Shown: positions 15,002-22,435 of the stretch, piece by piece | Layout of the letters: the number at the start of each line of letters is the position of its first letter | Numbering within the stretch: position 1 is the first letter of the stretch | Source of the DNA: Tychonema sp. LEGE 07203 | GTDB taxonomy: Bacteria > Cyanobacteriota > Cyanobacteriia > Cyanobacteriales > Microcoleaceae | Assembly (NCBI RefSeq): GCF_015207285.1 | Contig: NZ_JADEXD010000053.1 | Span: 1 to 36,043, forward strand | DNA length: 36,043 nt | Direction: 5' to 3' | Notes under the pieces: generated by a model | What the model was told of the DNA's origin: nothing | The model's database searches: none | Seen by the model: the letters and a program-made list of their open reading frames with translations, nothing else | Position numbers and translations under genes: made by a program

Positions 15002-15133
15002 ATGCCGCAGCTTAATGATGTAATGCCAACCCCTTCTTACTCGCCATCAGAATCTTCCTTCCTTAATCAAGTTCGCCGCACGATTCGACCCAAACACTTA
15101 AGCCGTCGCACTGAAAAAAGCTATCTTTATTAG
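15002..15133 (+). pseudogene. N-terminal remnant of a tyrosine recombinase, probably an integron integrase
   Basis: 43 codons from ATG 15002 (or ATG 15023) to a TAG that belongs to the left end of a MITE. The residues SSFLNQVRRTIRPKHLSRRT, then EKSYLY, are the typical first helix of the core-binding (SAM-like) domain of integron integrases and related tyrosine recombinases, which read like QVR..IR.KHYS.RTE..Y..WI. The next expected residues (W-I-x-R-F) are missing because the MITE at 15131 replaces them, and no later part of the gene is found behind the MITE. A TATAAT at 14990-14995 could be its -10 box if ATG 15023 was the start. The catalytic domain is absent, so it cannot be functional. 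Confidence 0.6.
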
Positions 15134-15255
15134 ACTTCTTGCAAAAATAGTTAGGACGGGCTCGCGTACCCATCCCACAAAAATCTTTTTTCTTGTGGGA
15201 CGTTGCTCCTAGCCCGTCCCAAAATTTGATTAAAAGGAATTTTGCAAGAGGTCTA
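15131..15255. mobile_element. MITE, 125 bp, inverted ends TAGACTTCTTGCAAAA / TTTTGCAAGAGGTCTA
   Basis: The 16-base ends at 15131-15146 and 15240-15255 are inverted repeats with one mismatch. If the outer TA on each side is the target duplication, the ends start with GAC. Internally there is a hairpin formed by GGACGGGCT and AGCCCGTCC and a pair CCCACAA / TTGTGGG, related to the modules at 10134-10197. There is no gene inside. It sits between an integrase fragment on the left and the stop codon of a PIN-like relic only two bases to its right, so both neighbours may have been cut by it. Confidence 0.75.
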
Positions 15256-15257
15256 TT

Positions 15258-15701
15258 TTATATCGGTGAACTGACAATTGTTCTAGTCATCAACTTAAAT
15301 AGATATGTTTGCGGAATAAATAACCGACCTGCTCCCATATAGTCTTGGATATCGATCGCGATTTCTACAAGCTTTTCTACACAACGCTCTCGATAATCAT
15401 ATTCGTTAACCCGATCCGGATCGCCAATGGTAATAATTGGAAATGAAGTTGGCTCATTTTCTTCCCGCATCACCTGTTCCAGAGAGTCTTCACCCTTTGC
15501 ATTACGGTTTGCCGTCAATAAAAGCATCTGATTAGATTGAGCGAATCGCCAAACGACTCGATCGTCGCTATTAGATGGTAAGCCAATGTCTTGAAATGTC
15601 ACTCATCGAATAGGAGCAATATCTAACCACCCTCCTGCCACCAGACTTCCAGAAAGCAAGAGAGCTTGCCGATTCAAATTGTAGTCAGCCAGAATCATCA
15701 T
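15258..15701 (-). pseudogene. PIN-like/DUF5615-type toxin gene broken by an in-frame TGA
   Basis: From the ATG at 15701 the frame reads MMILADYNLNRQALLLSGSL and on to WLDIAPIR, then TGA at 15605-15603, then continues in the same frame as VTFQDIGLPSNSDDRVVWRF through GRLFIPQTYL to TAA at 15260-15258. Joined, it would be about 146 residues and matches a widespread cyanobacterial family of PIN-like toxins that is often misnamed ACP S-malonyltransferase in databases. The TGA replaces what I expect to be phenylalanine between R and V (compare IRFVTFE in relatives, from memory). The ATG overlaps the TGA of the antitoxin relic upstream by four bases (ATGA), the usual coupling in such pairs. The C-terminus ends beside the MITE and may be altered. 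Confidence 0.65.
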
Positions 15702-16046
15702 TGCTTTGTTGCTTCCCGCTGCGCTCTTCGTTCCTGAAGTTTGACTCGCACAGCTTTATATTCAGAGCGAGGGGGAGTTGCAGCGATGCGAGCAAAGCGT
15801 TCGCGGTTGCGCTCTTCCCAATACTGCCGAGTTTCTGCGGCTGATTTCAAAACTTCTTGATACTCAGCTTCTACCTCTGTCTGATGCGCTTCTATGTAAG
15901 AAAGAGCAGCACAAATATGCTCATCCTTAAGATTAAATACATCACGAACGATCTATTACATCATAAAGGGTTATGCGTGTCCCCGCGATCGTAAGCCCCC
16001 TTTCTGTGCGGACGATAGTCACTTTTCCATTAGGTTGTGGAGTCAT
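15698..16046 (-). pseudogene. DUF433-family antitoxin gene with internal deletion and frameshift
   Basis: The start at 16046 reads MTPQPNGKVTIVRTERGLTI, then AGTRITLYDVID, the typical N-terminus of a cyanobacterial DUF433 antitoxin. After DVIDRS it meets TGA at 15944-15942. A different frame then carries RDVFNLKDEHICAALSYIEA through YWEERNRERFARIAATPP to the stop at 15700-15698. About a dozen codons that normally lie between DVID and RDVFNL are missing, and the two parts are one base out of frame. The stop overlaps the start of the PIN-like toxin gene. Both partners of the pair are thus damaged. Confidence 0.7.
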
Positions 16047-16084
16047 ATCCCTAACCCTCCAAAAACTACATCCATATTACCTTT

Positions 16085-16190
16085 TTCTGGGAATTACCCA
16101 CAGGCTAAGAAACCCGGTTTCTGGAATAATCTTAATTGGGATACGAAATATCTCGAAAGAAACCGGGTTTCTGGGAATTACCCACAAACT
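16085..16190. repeat. Palindromic AGAAACCCGGTTTCT pair with direct-repeat flanks
   Basis: AGAAACCCGGTTTCT at 16108-16122 and AGAAACCGGGTTTCT at 16158-16172 face each other. Both are bordered by the direct repeat TTCTGGGAATTACCCACA (16085 and 16169). This is another member of the dispersed family described at 2555 and 35829. No gene is supported here. Confidence 0.75.
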
Positions 16191-16212
16191 AATATCATAA
16201 ATTTAAAATTAA

Positions 16213-16241
16213 TTGTAAACTGAACAACTCTATGGTAAACT
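16213..16241 (+). promoter_or_regulatory. Promoter of the rpmH-rnpA cluster
   Basis: TTGTAA at 16213-16218, a 17-base spacer and TAAACT at 16236-16241 match the vegetative promoter pattern. The rpmH start codon lies about 53 bases downstream, leaving a short leader with GGGAGAAA as ribosome binding site. Confidence 0.6.
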
Positions 16242-16294
16242 AGAAGATTGTGAATATTAATCTAAAGTAAAGTAACAAGCCGGGAGAAATCGAA

Positions 16295-16432
16295 ATGACA
16301 CAGCAAACCCTGCACGGAACCAGCCGCAAAAGAAAAAGAACGTCCGGTTTTCGCGCCAGAATGCGTACCGTAAACGGTCGATTGATAATCAAGGCCCGCC
16401 GCAGCAAAGGTCGCCACCGCCTAGCAGTCTAG
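16295..16432 (+). CDS. rpmH: 50S ribosomal protein L34
   Basis: 45 residues, the standard length. The sequence begins [20 protein letters not shown] and ends in [13 protein letters not shown], both typical of bacterial L34, a very basic protein of the large ribosomal subunit. A ribosome binding site (GGGAGAAA) lies eight to ten bases upstream. It opens the classical order rpmH-rnpA-(PH protein)-yidC-jag; the rnpA start is 39 bases downstream of the stop. Confidence 0.98.
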   Translation: MTQQTLHGTSRKRKRTSGFRARMRTVNGRLIIKARRSKGRHRLAV

Positions 16433-16471
16433 CATTGCACGCTTGTTGAGAAGCCTCAACGAGCAGCCACC

Positions 16472-16876
16472 ATGTTGCCTCCTACAAACCGACTCAAGCA
16501 CCGAAAAGACTTCAGCGCCGTTTACCGCAAGGGAATGCGCCGCAACTCCGCTCATTTGAGCTTGAGAGCTCTGCACAAACCCAAAAGCGTCGAATTGAGC
16601 AAACCGACAGCCGAGAAATCGGTGCCGCCCACTCGTACAGGCATTTCTATCAGCCTTAAGGTGAGCAAGCGCGCTGTAGTCCGCAACCGGATTAAGCGCC
16701 AGATTCGGGCAGCTTTGCGAGAGCTATTGCCTCGATTAAAATTCGGGTGGGATTTAGTAATTGTCGTGCGTCCGATCGCACAAGAGTGCAATTATGCAGA
16801 AATTCTGCAAGAATTAGAGCAGTTGTTGGTAGAAGCCGAGGTACTAGATGGGAATTCGAGAGGAAGTATATTATGA
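16472..16876 (+). CDS. rnpA: Ribonuclease P protein component
   Basis: 134 residues. RnpA binds the catalytic RNase P RNA and improves 5' maturation of tRNA. The N-terminal LPPTNRLKHRKDFSAVYRKG and the RNR signature VSKRAVVRNRIKRQIRAALR near residues 67-86 are diagnostic. Compared with E. coli it has an insert of about 15 residues after the first strand (KPKSVELSKPTAEKSVPPTR), usual in cyanobacteria. Its end overlaps the following gene by 29 bases in another frame, so translation of the two is probably coupled. Confidence 0.97.
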   Translation: MLPPTNRLKHRKDFSAVYRKGMRRNSAHLSLRALHKPKSVELSKPTAEKSVPPTRTGISISLKVSKRAVVRNRIKRQIRAALRELLPRLKFGWDLVIVVRPIAQECNYAEILQELEQLLVEAEVLDGNSRGSIL

Positions 16877-17237
16877 AGGCGGCCCCGCGCCTGCAGACTT
16901 GATAATCAACTTGCTCCTAGGGCTGACTGTCGTGGGAATCCCCCTGGCAGTAGGAGCAATTGTTCGGGCTCTGTGGCTGCGCTACCGGATCACCAGCCGC
17001 CGCGTCTCTGTAACTAGCGGTTGGATGGGACGCGATCGCACAGACGTTATCTACTCAGATATAGTCAAAATTGTCACCGTACCTCGCGGTTTCGGGAGTT
17101 ACGGTGACATGGTGCTGACAATGAAAAATGGCAGCCGCTTAGAATTGCGATCGATTCCGAAATTCCGAGCCGTGTATGACTACATTAACGAAAAACTCCC
17201 CGCAGCAGCTCAAAAAGCCAACGCGGCTAAAGGCTAA
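16848..17237 (+). CDS. Small PH-domain (bPH2/DUF304-type) membrane protein
   Basis: 129 residues. It starts MGIREEVYYEGGPAPADLII, followed by a hydrophobic segment of about 25 residues (LLLGLTVVGIPLAVGAIVRAL) and a bacterial PH domain with RYRITSRRVSVTSGWMGRDR and VPRGFGSYGDMVLTMKNG. Genes of this type sit between rnpA and yidC in many cyanobacteria, which suggests a link to membrane protein insertion, but no function is proven. It overlaps the end of rnpA by 29 bases. The start codon ATG 16848 is inside rnpA; no better start was seen. Confidence 0.85.
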   Translation: MGIREEVYYEGGPAPADLIINLLLGLTVVGIPLAVGAIVRALWLRYRITSRRVSVTSGWMGRDRTDVIYSDIVKIVTVPRGFGSYGDMVLTMKNGSRLELRSIPKFRAVYDYINEKLPAAAQKANAAKG

Positions 17238-17566
17238 ATAACCGCAACGCTTTCACCCTGATTTGAAGCCCAAATCAGTCGATTTTAGATTGAAAAATTG
17301 ACGGTGACAGATGCCTCTGGAATCTCGAACAAAAATCTAAAATTTGGGGTGGCTGATGACAGAAGTCGGGCGCTAGTGTCCGCTTTTTATGTGAAATCAG
17401 TGCGAATGTTGGGCAATTGATTGCAAAAAACCGCAGGCGGGGCGGTCGATCGACAGGCAATGTCCTAAGATAGAGACAAAAGCCAAAAAGTTGAGGCAGC
17501 CCGCCTTCAGCGGGTGCAAATATTCTCAACAGCAAACAAAGAGCAGCTAAATTAACGAACAAGCGA
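17238..17566. other. Gene-free stretch before yidC
   Basis: The segment 17240-17566 contains an A/T-rich part with repeated TTTAGATT/AATCTAAA motifs, inverted at 17281-17293 and 17332-17342, which could form a terminator-like stem behind the PH gene. No clear promoter consensus for yidC is visible and no gene is supported. Confidence 0.4.
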
Positions 17567-18715
17567 ATGGATTTTGGTATCTCGTTTCTCTCCAACAACC
17601 TCATGCTGCCGATCCTGGATTTTTTCTACGGGATCGTGCCAAGCTACGGTTTAGCGATCGTAGCTCTGACGCTGGTGATTCGCTTTGCTCTTTATCCTCT
17701 CAACGCAGGCTCTCTTCGCAATATGCGACGCATGAAAGTAGCGCAGCCGTTGATGAAAGAGCGAGTAGATCAAATTCAAAAACTCTATAAAGACAATCCT
17801 GCCAAACAGCAGGAGGAAATGAGCCAGGTATACAAAGAATTTGGCAATCCTCTAGCCGGATGCTTCCCGTTGGTGCTGCAAATGCCAGTGCTGTTTGCAC
17901 TGTTTGCAACACTCAGGGGTTCGCCATTTTCTGACATAAATTACAACGTCAACATTGAAATTGTCCCGAAAGAACAAATCGAAACTGTTCAACCGCAAGC
18001 TTTTGCTACGCCGCCCCAAAATATTTACTTCACAGGTACTTTTCACGCTCCAATTGTGGGCGTGATTCCAGGCGGCAACAAACTCGCAGTCGGCGACACA
18101 ACCAAAATAAATTTTCAAACCTCAGAGGGCAAAGCTCTCCAAGCCATAGCGGCAGAAAATAAAACCGAAATAGACCTTGAACCTCGCTGGAAAGTTATCA
18201 AAGGCGAAGAACTCGTCAAGGTAGACGAACAGGGCAACATCACAGCCTTAGCGCCCGGCGAAGTCACTGTTGAAGGCATAATCCCCGGATTGGCCGCCAA
18301 CAAAGGATTCCTGTTTATTGAAGCTCTAGGTCGCGTTGGCGCGATCGACCCAGACGGTAAAATCCACTGGGATATTTTGGTGATGATCCTGGGCTTCGGC
18401 ATCAGTTTGTACATCAACCAAACCCTTTCGGGACAAGCACAAGGGCCAAACGACAACCCCCAACAGGCGACAGTCAACAAACTGACACCAGTCATATTTT
18501 CGGGGATGTTTTTGTTCTTCCCGCTGCCCGCTGGCGTGTTGATGTATATGCTGATTGCTAACATCTTCCAAACAGTTCAAGCGTTTATTTTGTCCAAAGA
18601 ACCGCTGCCGGAAAATCTTCAAAAAATTGTGGATGAAGCAGAGGCGAAAACCCAAAAAGAACAGGGATTAGATGTACTTCCCTTTGAACCCAAGCGTTCT
18701 AAGAAAAAGGCTTGA
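17567..18715 (+). CDS. yidC: Membrane protein insertase YidC/Oxa1/Alb3
   Basis: 382 residues. YidC inserts proteins into the cytoplasmic and thylakoid membranes, alone or with SecYEG. The first membrane helix and the [20 protein letters not shown] block (residues about 92-111) are diagnostic, and the C-terminus is basic (KRSKKKA). Between helices there is an insertion at about residues 165-250 that reads like a bacterial Ig-like (Big_2) fold: [13 protein letters not shown], then [20 protein letters not shown] and [10 protein letters not shown]. It is in the loop outside the cytoplasm and is a feature I believe is usual in cyanobacterial YidC. The stop overlaps the region just before khpB by a few bases, indicating one operon. 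Confidence 0.97.
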   Translation: MDFGISFLSNNLMLPILDFFYGIVPSYGLAIVALTLVIRFALYPLNAGSLRNMRRMKVAQPLMKERVDQIQKLYKDNPAKQQEEMSQVYKEFGNPLAGCFPLVLQMPVLFALFATLRGSPFSDINYNVNIEIVPKEQIETVQPQAFATPPQNIYFTGTFHAPIVGVIPGGNKLAVGDTTKINFQTSEGKALQAIAAENKTEIDLEPRWKVIKGEELVKVDEQGNITALAPGEVTVEGIIPGLAANKGFLFIEALGRVGAIDPDGKIHWDILVMILGFGISLYINQTLSGQAQGPNDNPQQATVNKLTPVIFSGMFLFFPLPAGVLMYMLIANIFQTVQAFILSKEPLPENLQKIVDEAEAKTQKEQGLDVLPFEPKRSKKKA

Positions 18716-18723
18716 TTTTAACA

Positions 18724-19197
18724 ATGAAAGAATCTCAAATGCAGCGCGGACAGCAATGGTTAGAAGAACTTCTAAAACTGTCCGCACTTCCCTCAGAAGT
18801 GGTATGCGAACAACAAAAAGATTGCTATTGGATGACAATAGATCGAAGCAATCTGACTCCCGAACAAGTTGCTATCTTAGTAGGGCCTGACGGTGATGTA
18901 CTAGATGCGATTCAGTACCTGTGCAACGCGGTTGCCAACATAGGTAACGAATCAGATGAGTCCATTCCTTATACAGTTGAACTCGATGGCTATCGCATCC
19001 GCCGCCAAGAGGAATTGCGCTCGATGGCTGAGTATGCAGCAGATCGAGCGCGATCGACAGGATCTGAAATTGAACTAAAATCTTTGTCTTCGGCAGAACG
19101 CCGTCAAGTCCACGGCTTTTTGAGCGAATTTGAGGATCTAGAAACTTACAGTCAAGGACATGAACCCGATCGGCGTTTGGTAGTGCGCCGGCGCTGA
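18724..19197 (+). CDS. khpB: KH-R3H RNA-binding protein KhpB (Jag/SpoIIIJ-associated)
   Basis: 157 residues from ATG 18724; an in-frame TTG at 18712 overlaps the yidC stop but is less likely, and ATG 18739 (MQRGQQWLEELLKL) is a second good candidate. A type II KH domain occupies about 35-95 (LTPEQVAILVGPDGDVLDAIQYL with its GxDG loop) and an R3H domain the C-terminus (LSSAERRQVHGFLSEF). KhpB binds RNA, often as a pair with KhpA, and its gene follows yidC in most bacteria. The N-terminal Jag domain is absent, as usual in cyanobacteria. Confidence 0.93.
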   Translation: MKESQMQRGQQWLEELLKLSALPSEVVCEQQKDCYWMTIDRSNLTPEQVAILVGPDGDVLDAIQYLCNAVANIGNESDESIPYTVELDGYRIRRQEELRSMAEYAADRARSTGSEIELKSLSSAERRQVHGFLSEFEDLETYSQGHEPDRRLVVRRR

Positions 19198-19314
19198 ACC
19201 CGCCCAAAAACGTCCCCGAATTAAGTCGTGGAGATCCTAAAATTTTAGACTTTTGTTCAAACTCCCAGATTAAATGCTGCAAGTAAAATCTAAAATCTAA
19301 AATCTAAAATCGAC

Positions 19315-19342
19315 TCGGCGTTTGGTAGTGCGTCGGGGCTGA
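19315..19342. repeat. Duplicate of the last 28 bases of khpB
   Basis: TCGGCGTTTGGTAGTGCG then TCGGGGCTGA at 19315-19342 repeats 19170-19197, including the khpB stop codon, with two mismatches. The two copies are 145 bases apart. The sequence between them is non-coding and includes AAAATCT tandem repeats just before the second copy; GGAAAAA-type tandem repeats follow it (19351-19380), then TTTTGAC heptamers (19398-19415). Confidence 0.85.
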
Positions 19343-19455
19343 CGGTAAAAAAGGAAAAAAGGAAAAAGGAAAAAGGAAAAAGCCCAAATTAGCTATTCCT
19401 TTTGACTTTTGACTTTTGCCTTGAGATCAAAAGAAGAAAACGGCGAAAGACGATT

Positions 19456-19971
19456 ATGGAGACAATTTATATCCCTCATCTACTCACAAAATTAGAGCGG
19501 AAAGAGGTTATTGATTTTGAAGAACTTATTCCCGATTTAGAAACTCTTACTCCCGTGCGGGGACGGCTGCAAGTTACTCACCAAGGTAATTATCTGGAAG
19601 TGAAGGCAAAAGCAGAAACAATTGTTACCTTAACCTGCCACAGATGCTTGAAACAATACAATCATCGTTTGAAACTCCAATCATCAGAAATAATATGGCT
19701 GCAAGAAAAAATCGACATACAAAATTCAAGTTCAGGAGAATTTGAAGTTGATTTAGAAGATTTGGTGGAAAATTTGTCGCCTGCAGGCTATTTCTCTCCG
19801 AGTGACTGGGTGTACCAGCAAATGTGTTTGGAACTGCCGCACAAACAGCTATGCGATAGTGAATGTCCGGGAATAGATTTAAATGATGATGGTGCAGAGA
19901 CAGAAAGCTCAAAAACATTATCTGACAGTCGCTGGGCATCTCTGGCAGCGCTTAAACGGCAATTGCCTTAG
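19456..19971 (+). CDS. DUF177 (YceD-type) protein
   Basis: 171 residues from ATG 19456 (METIYIPHLL); a longer reading to 19402 begins in a low-complexity A/G-rich repeat and is unlikely. The family is linked to 23S rRNA metabolism and, in plants, plastid 23S rRNA accumulation. The CHRC motif (TLTCHRCLKQYNH) and the later CDSEC pair suggest a metal-binding site; GEFEVDLEDLVENLSP is the usual central acidic block. The stop codon TAG at 19969-19971 is itself the first three bases of a TAGTCAT heptamer array. It lies downstream of khpB in the same direction, as in many cyanobacteria. Confidence 0.9.
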   Translation: METIYIPHLLTKLERKEVIDFEELIPDLETLTPVRGRLQVTHQGNYLEVKAKAETIVTLTCHRCLKQYNHRLKLQSSEIIWLQEKIDIQNSSSGEFEVDLEDLVENLSPAGYFSPSDWVYQQMCLELPHKQLCDSECPGIDLNDDGAETESSKTLSDSRWASLAALKRQLP

Positions 19972-20412
19972 TCATTAGTCATTAGTCATTAGTTATTAGT
20001 CATTAGTTATTAGTTAGTTATTAGTCATTACTCAAGAGTCATTAGCTAATGAAGTATTTGAGTTTTGCTTTTACGCGCGAGTGCGATCGTCCGGAGCGCC
20101 CTCAAACAAACAAAAAATATTTTTAGTCTCCGAAACAAATGCTTTTATAGCTAACCACTAACTGTGGAATAACGAGTACCAAAAAAACAACACCAGCTAG
20201 CAACCAATGACTAATGAGATCGTACCAGGTCGATTGCAATAACAAAAACGGTTCGTAGTGTAGACTTTAGTCCGCATTATTTTGCATTCTAAAGTCCACA
20301 CAACTCCTATTTGAGATCGGTCAATCTACCGGACAGGATATGACTAATGACTAATGACTAATGACTAATGACTAATAACTAATAACTAATAACTAATAAC
20401 TAATAACTAATG
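19969..20412. repeat. Mirrored heptamer arrays (TAGTCAT ... ATGACTA) between DUF177 and ycf46
   Basis: A run of TAGTCAT-like heptamers starts in the DUF177 stop codon (19969) and ends at about 20030. A second run in the opposite orientation (ATGACTA, changing to ATAACTA) spans about 20338-20412 and ends exactly in the ATG of ycf46. Between them, 20041-20337 has no gene; it contains AATGACTAATGAG at 20206 as a stray heptamer and an inverted pair, GTGTAGACTTTAG / CTAAAGTCCACAC, at 20258-20301. Seven-base tandem repeats of this kind (STRRs) are known from filamentous cyanobacteria. Confidence 0.9.
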
Positions 20413-21918
20413 ACTATTTTTAGCGATGAGTTTGAACTGCTGCTACGATCGCGCTACCCCCTAATTTATATTCCCACACGGGAAGAAGAGCGCGTCGAAG
20501 TGGCGATCGCCCAATGCGCCAAAAAACAGGGTTCTCGTGCAGTCTACATCTGGGATTTTGTTGACGGCTACCAAGGCAATCCCAACGATGTCGGTTTTGG
20601 CAAGCGCAACCCGCTGCAAGCTTTAGAATTTCTCGAAAAATTGCCCGCATCCGCGCCGGCGATCTTTATTTTGCGAGACTTTCAGCGGTTTTTGGAAGAT
20701 GTTTCGATTTCCCGCAAGTTGCGGAATTTGGCGAGACTACTCAAATCTGTACCCAAAAATATTGTGATCGTATCTCCGATAACTTCGATCCCCGAAGACC
20801 TCAGCGAAGTAATCACGGTTTTGGAGTTTCCCCTGCCTGCTGCTGCGGAAATCAAAATTGAGGTGGAAAGACTGTTAGGGGCTACCGGACAAGTTATAGA
20901 AGGGCGTTTGCTGGACGAAACGGTGCGCTCCTGTCAAGGTCTGTCGATCGAACGAATCCGGCGAGTTTTGGCAAAGGCGATCGCCACCAGAGGCGAACTG
21001 CATCCAGACGACGCGGAACTGATTTTAGAAGAAAAGCGCCAAACCATCCGCCAAACTCAAATTCTCGATTTTTACCCGGCCCGCGAAAATATCTCGGATA
21101 TCGGCGGTTTGGACAATCTCAAAGAATGGCTGCTGCGGCGCGGCGGTGCTTTTTCCGAACGAGCCCGCCAATACGGTTTACCGCATCCCAGAGGCTTGTT
21201 GTTAGTCGGAATTCAAGGAACAGGCAAATCCTTAACTGCAAAGGCGATCGCCCACCACTGGCATTTACCCTTGCTGCGATTGGATGTCGGGCGCTTATTT
21301 GCCGGATTAGTCGGCGAATCGGAATCGCGCACCAGACAAATGATTCAGCTAGCGGAAGCCTTGGCCCCTTGCGTGCTGTGGATTGACGAGATTGATAAAG
21401 CTTTTTCGGGATTGGACGGTAAAGGCGATTCCGGGACAACCAGCCGGGTGTTCGGGACTTTTATTACTTGGCTGGCCGAAAAAACTTCACCGGTTTTTGT
21501 AGTCGCTACGGCCAACAACATCCAGTCTTTGCCGCCGGAAATGCTCCGAAAAGGCAGGTTTGACGAAATATTTTTTGTGGGTTTGCCCAGTCAGGAGGAA
21601 CGGCGGGCAATTTTTGAGGTACATTTGTTGCGGTTGCGATCGCACAGTATCAAAAATTATGATTTAGAGCGCTTGGCTTACGAAACTCCCGATTTTTCCG
21701 GAGCTGAAATCGAGCAAACTTTGATTGAAGCAATGCACATCGGGTTTAGTCAAAATCGAGACTTTACCACAGATGATATTTTAGAATCAGCTAGTCAGAT
21801 GGTGCCCTTAGCCAGAACGGCTCAAGAACAAATCCAATTTTTGCAAGATTGGGCGGCTGCTGGGAAAGCTCGCCTTGCTTCTAGATACGGCAGTTTGAGC
21901 CGCCGGATTCAGGGATAG
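20410..21918 (+). CDS. ycf46: AAA-type ATPase Ycf46
   Basis: 502 residues. The N-terminal half (about 1-220) is the Ycf46-specific region ([20 protein letters not shown]). The AAA module follows: Walker A GIQGTGKS near 269-276, Walker [11 protein letters not shown] near 324-333, sensor 1 ATANN near 367 and arginine finger/box [17 protein letters not shown] near 380-393, all intact. Ycf46 is conserved in cyanobacteria and red-algal plastids; in Synechocystis it has been linked to inorganic carbon response and regulation of photosynthesis. The ATG is the last unit of an ATGACTA heptamer array, and no ribosome binding site is visible because the repeat fills that position. It is separate from the rpmH cluster and reads in the same direction. 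Confidence 0.93.
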   Translation: MTIFSDEFELLLRSRYPLIYIPTREEERVEVAIAQCAKKQGSRAVYIWDFVDGYQGNPNDVGFGKRNPLQALEFLEKLPASAPAIFILRDFQRFLEDVSISRKLRNLARLLKSVPKNIVIVSPITSIPEDLSEVITVLEFPLPAAAEIKIEVERLLGATGQVIEGRLLDETVRSCQGLSIERIRRVLAKAIATRGELHPDDAELILEEKRQTIRQTQILDFYPARENISDIGGLDNLKEWLLRRGGAFSERARQYGLPHPRGLLLVGIQGTGKSLTAKAIAHHWHLPLLRLDVGRLFAGLVGESESRTRQMIQLAEALAPCVLWIDEIDKAFSGLDGKGDSGTTSRVFGTFITWLAEKTSPVFVVATANNIQSLPPEMLRKGRFDEIFFVGLPSQEERRAIFEVHLLRLRSHSIKNYDLERLAYETPDFSGAEIEQTLIEAMHIGFSQNRDFTTDDILESASQMVPLARTAQEQIQFLQDWAAAGKARLASRYGSLSRRIQG

Positions 21919-21927
21919 TCGATCGAA

Positions 21928-21974
21928 GCCAGTAGTCAGTCAACAGTCAGCAGTTAACAGTCAACAGTCAACAA
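21928..21974. repeat. CAACAGT heptamer array running up to a start codon
   Basis: Degenerate GTCAACA/CAACAGT units fill the gap between ycf46 and the SH3 gene and touch the ATG at 21974. The heptamer is the reverse complement of the TGTTGAC unit in the dispersed repeats at 7025, 23241 and 26702. As for ycf46, no ribosome binding site remains in front of the gene. Confidence 0.75.
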
Positions 21975-22435
21975 TGAACAGTGTATATAGCGTTTTCAAG
22001 TTTTTAGTGGGTTTTCTGCTAGCGATCGTCCTCATGACAGGCGCTAGCGTGGCGGCTGCACTTTACTTTGCCGCTAAGCTAACTACTGTACCCGAAAAAC
22101 CTGTTTTTCCCAACGACAAAACAGCAGTTCAGACTGCAGGTGCCAGCCCGAAGTCAACAGCCCAGGCTAGCCCCGTTTCTGTATCTAGCGACGATCCCTC
22201 GCCGAAACCGCTGGAACCGGGAGCTTATCGAGCTGTAGTAACTCAGCCGATCGGCTTAATTCTCCGGGACAGTGGCAGCCGAGACTCGAACCGCATTGGC
22301 GGTGTTGGTTACAAGGAAAAAGTCGTGGTTTTGGAAGATTCCCCGGACAAAGAGTGGCAGCGAATTCGGATTGAGGATGGCGATCGCGAAGGTTGGGTAA
22401 AGGGCGGCAATACCGAAAAAATTGAGGGTGAATAA
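21974..22435 (+). CDS. Membrane-anchored SH3-domain protein
   Basis: 153 residues. A single N-terminal membrane helix (about 6-32, FKFLVGFLLAIVLMTGASVA) acts as signal anchor. A proline/serine/alanine-rich linker follows (about 40-75), then a bacterial SH3 domain (about 85-150: QPIGLILRDSGSRDSNRIGG ... WQRIRIEDGDREGWVKGGN). Such domains outside the membrane usually bind the cell wall. The SH3 domain is of the same general type as the tail of the PP2C phosphatase in this window. No enzyme domain is present. The gene is 55 bases behind ycf46, with a heptamer array between. Confidence 0.85.
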   Translation: MNSVYSVFKFLVGFLLAIVLMTGASVAAALYFAAKLTTVPEKPVFPNDKTAVQTAGASPKSTAQASPVSVSSDDPSPKPLEPGAYRAVVTQPIGLILRDSGSRDSNRIGGVGYKEKVVVLEDSPDKEWQRIRIEDGDREGWVKGGNTEKIEGE

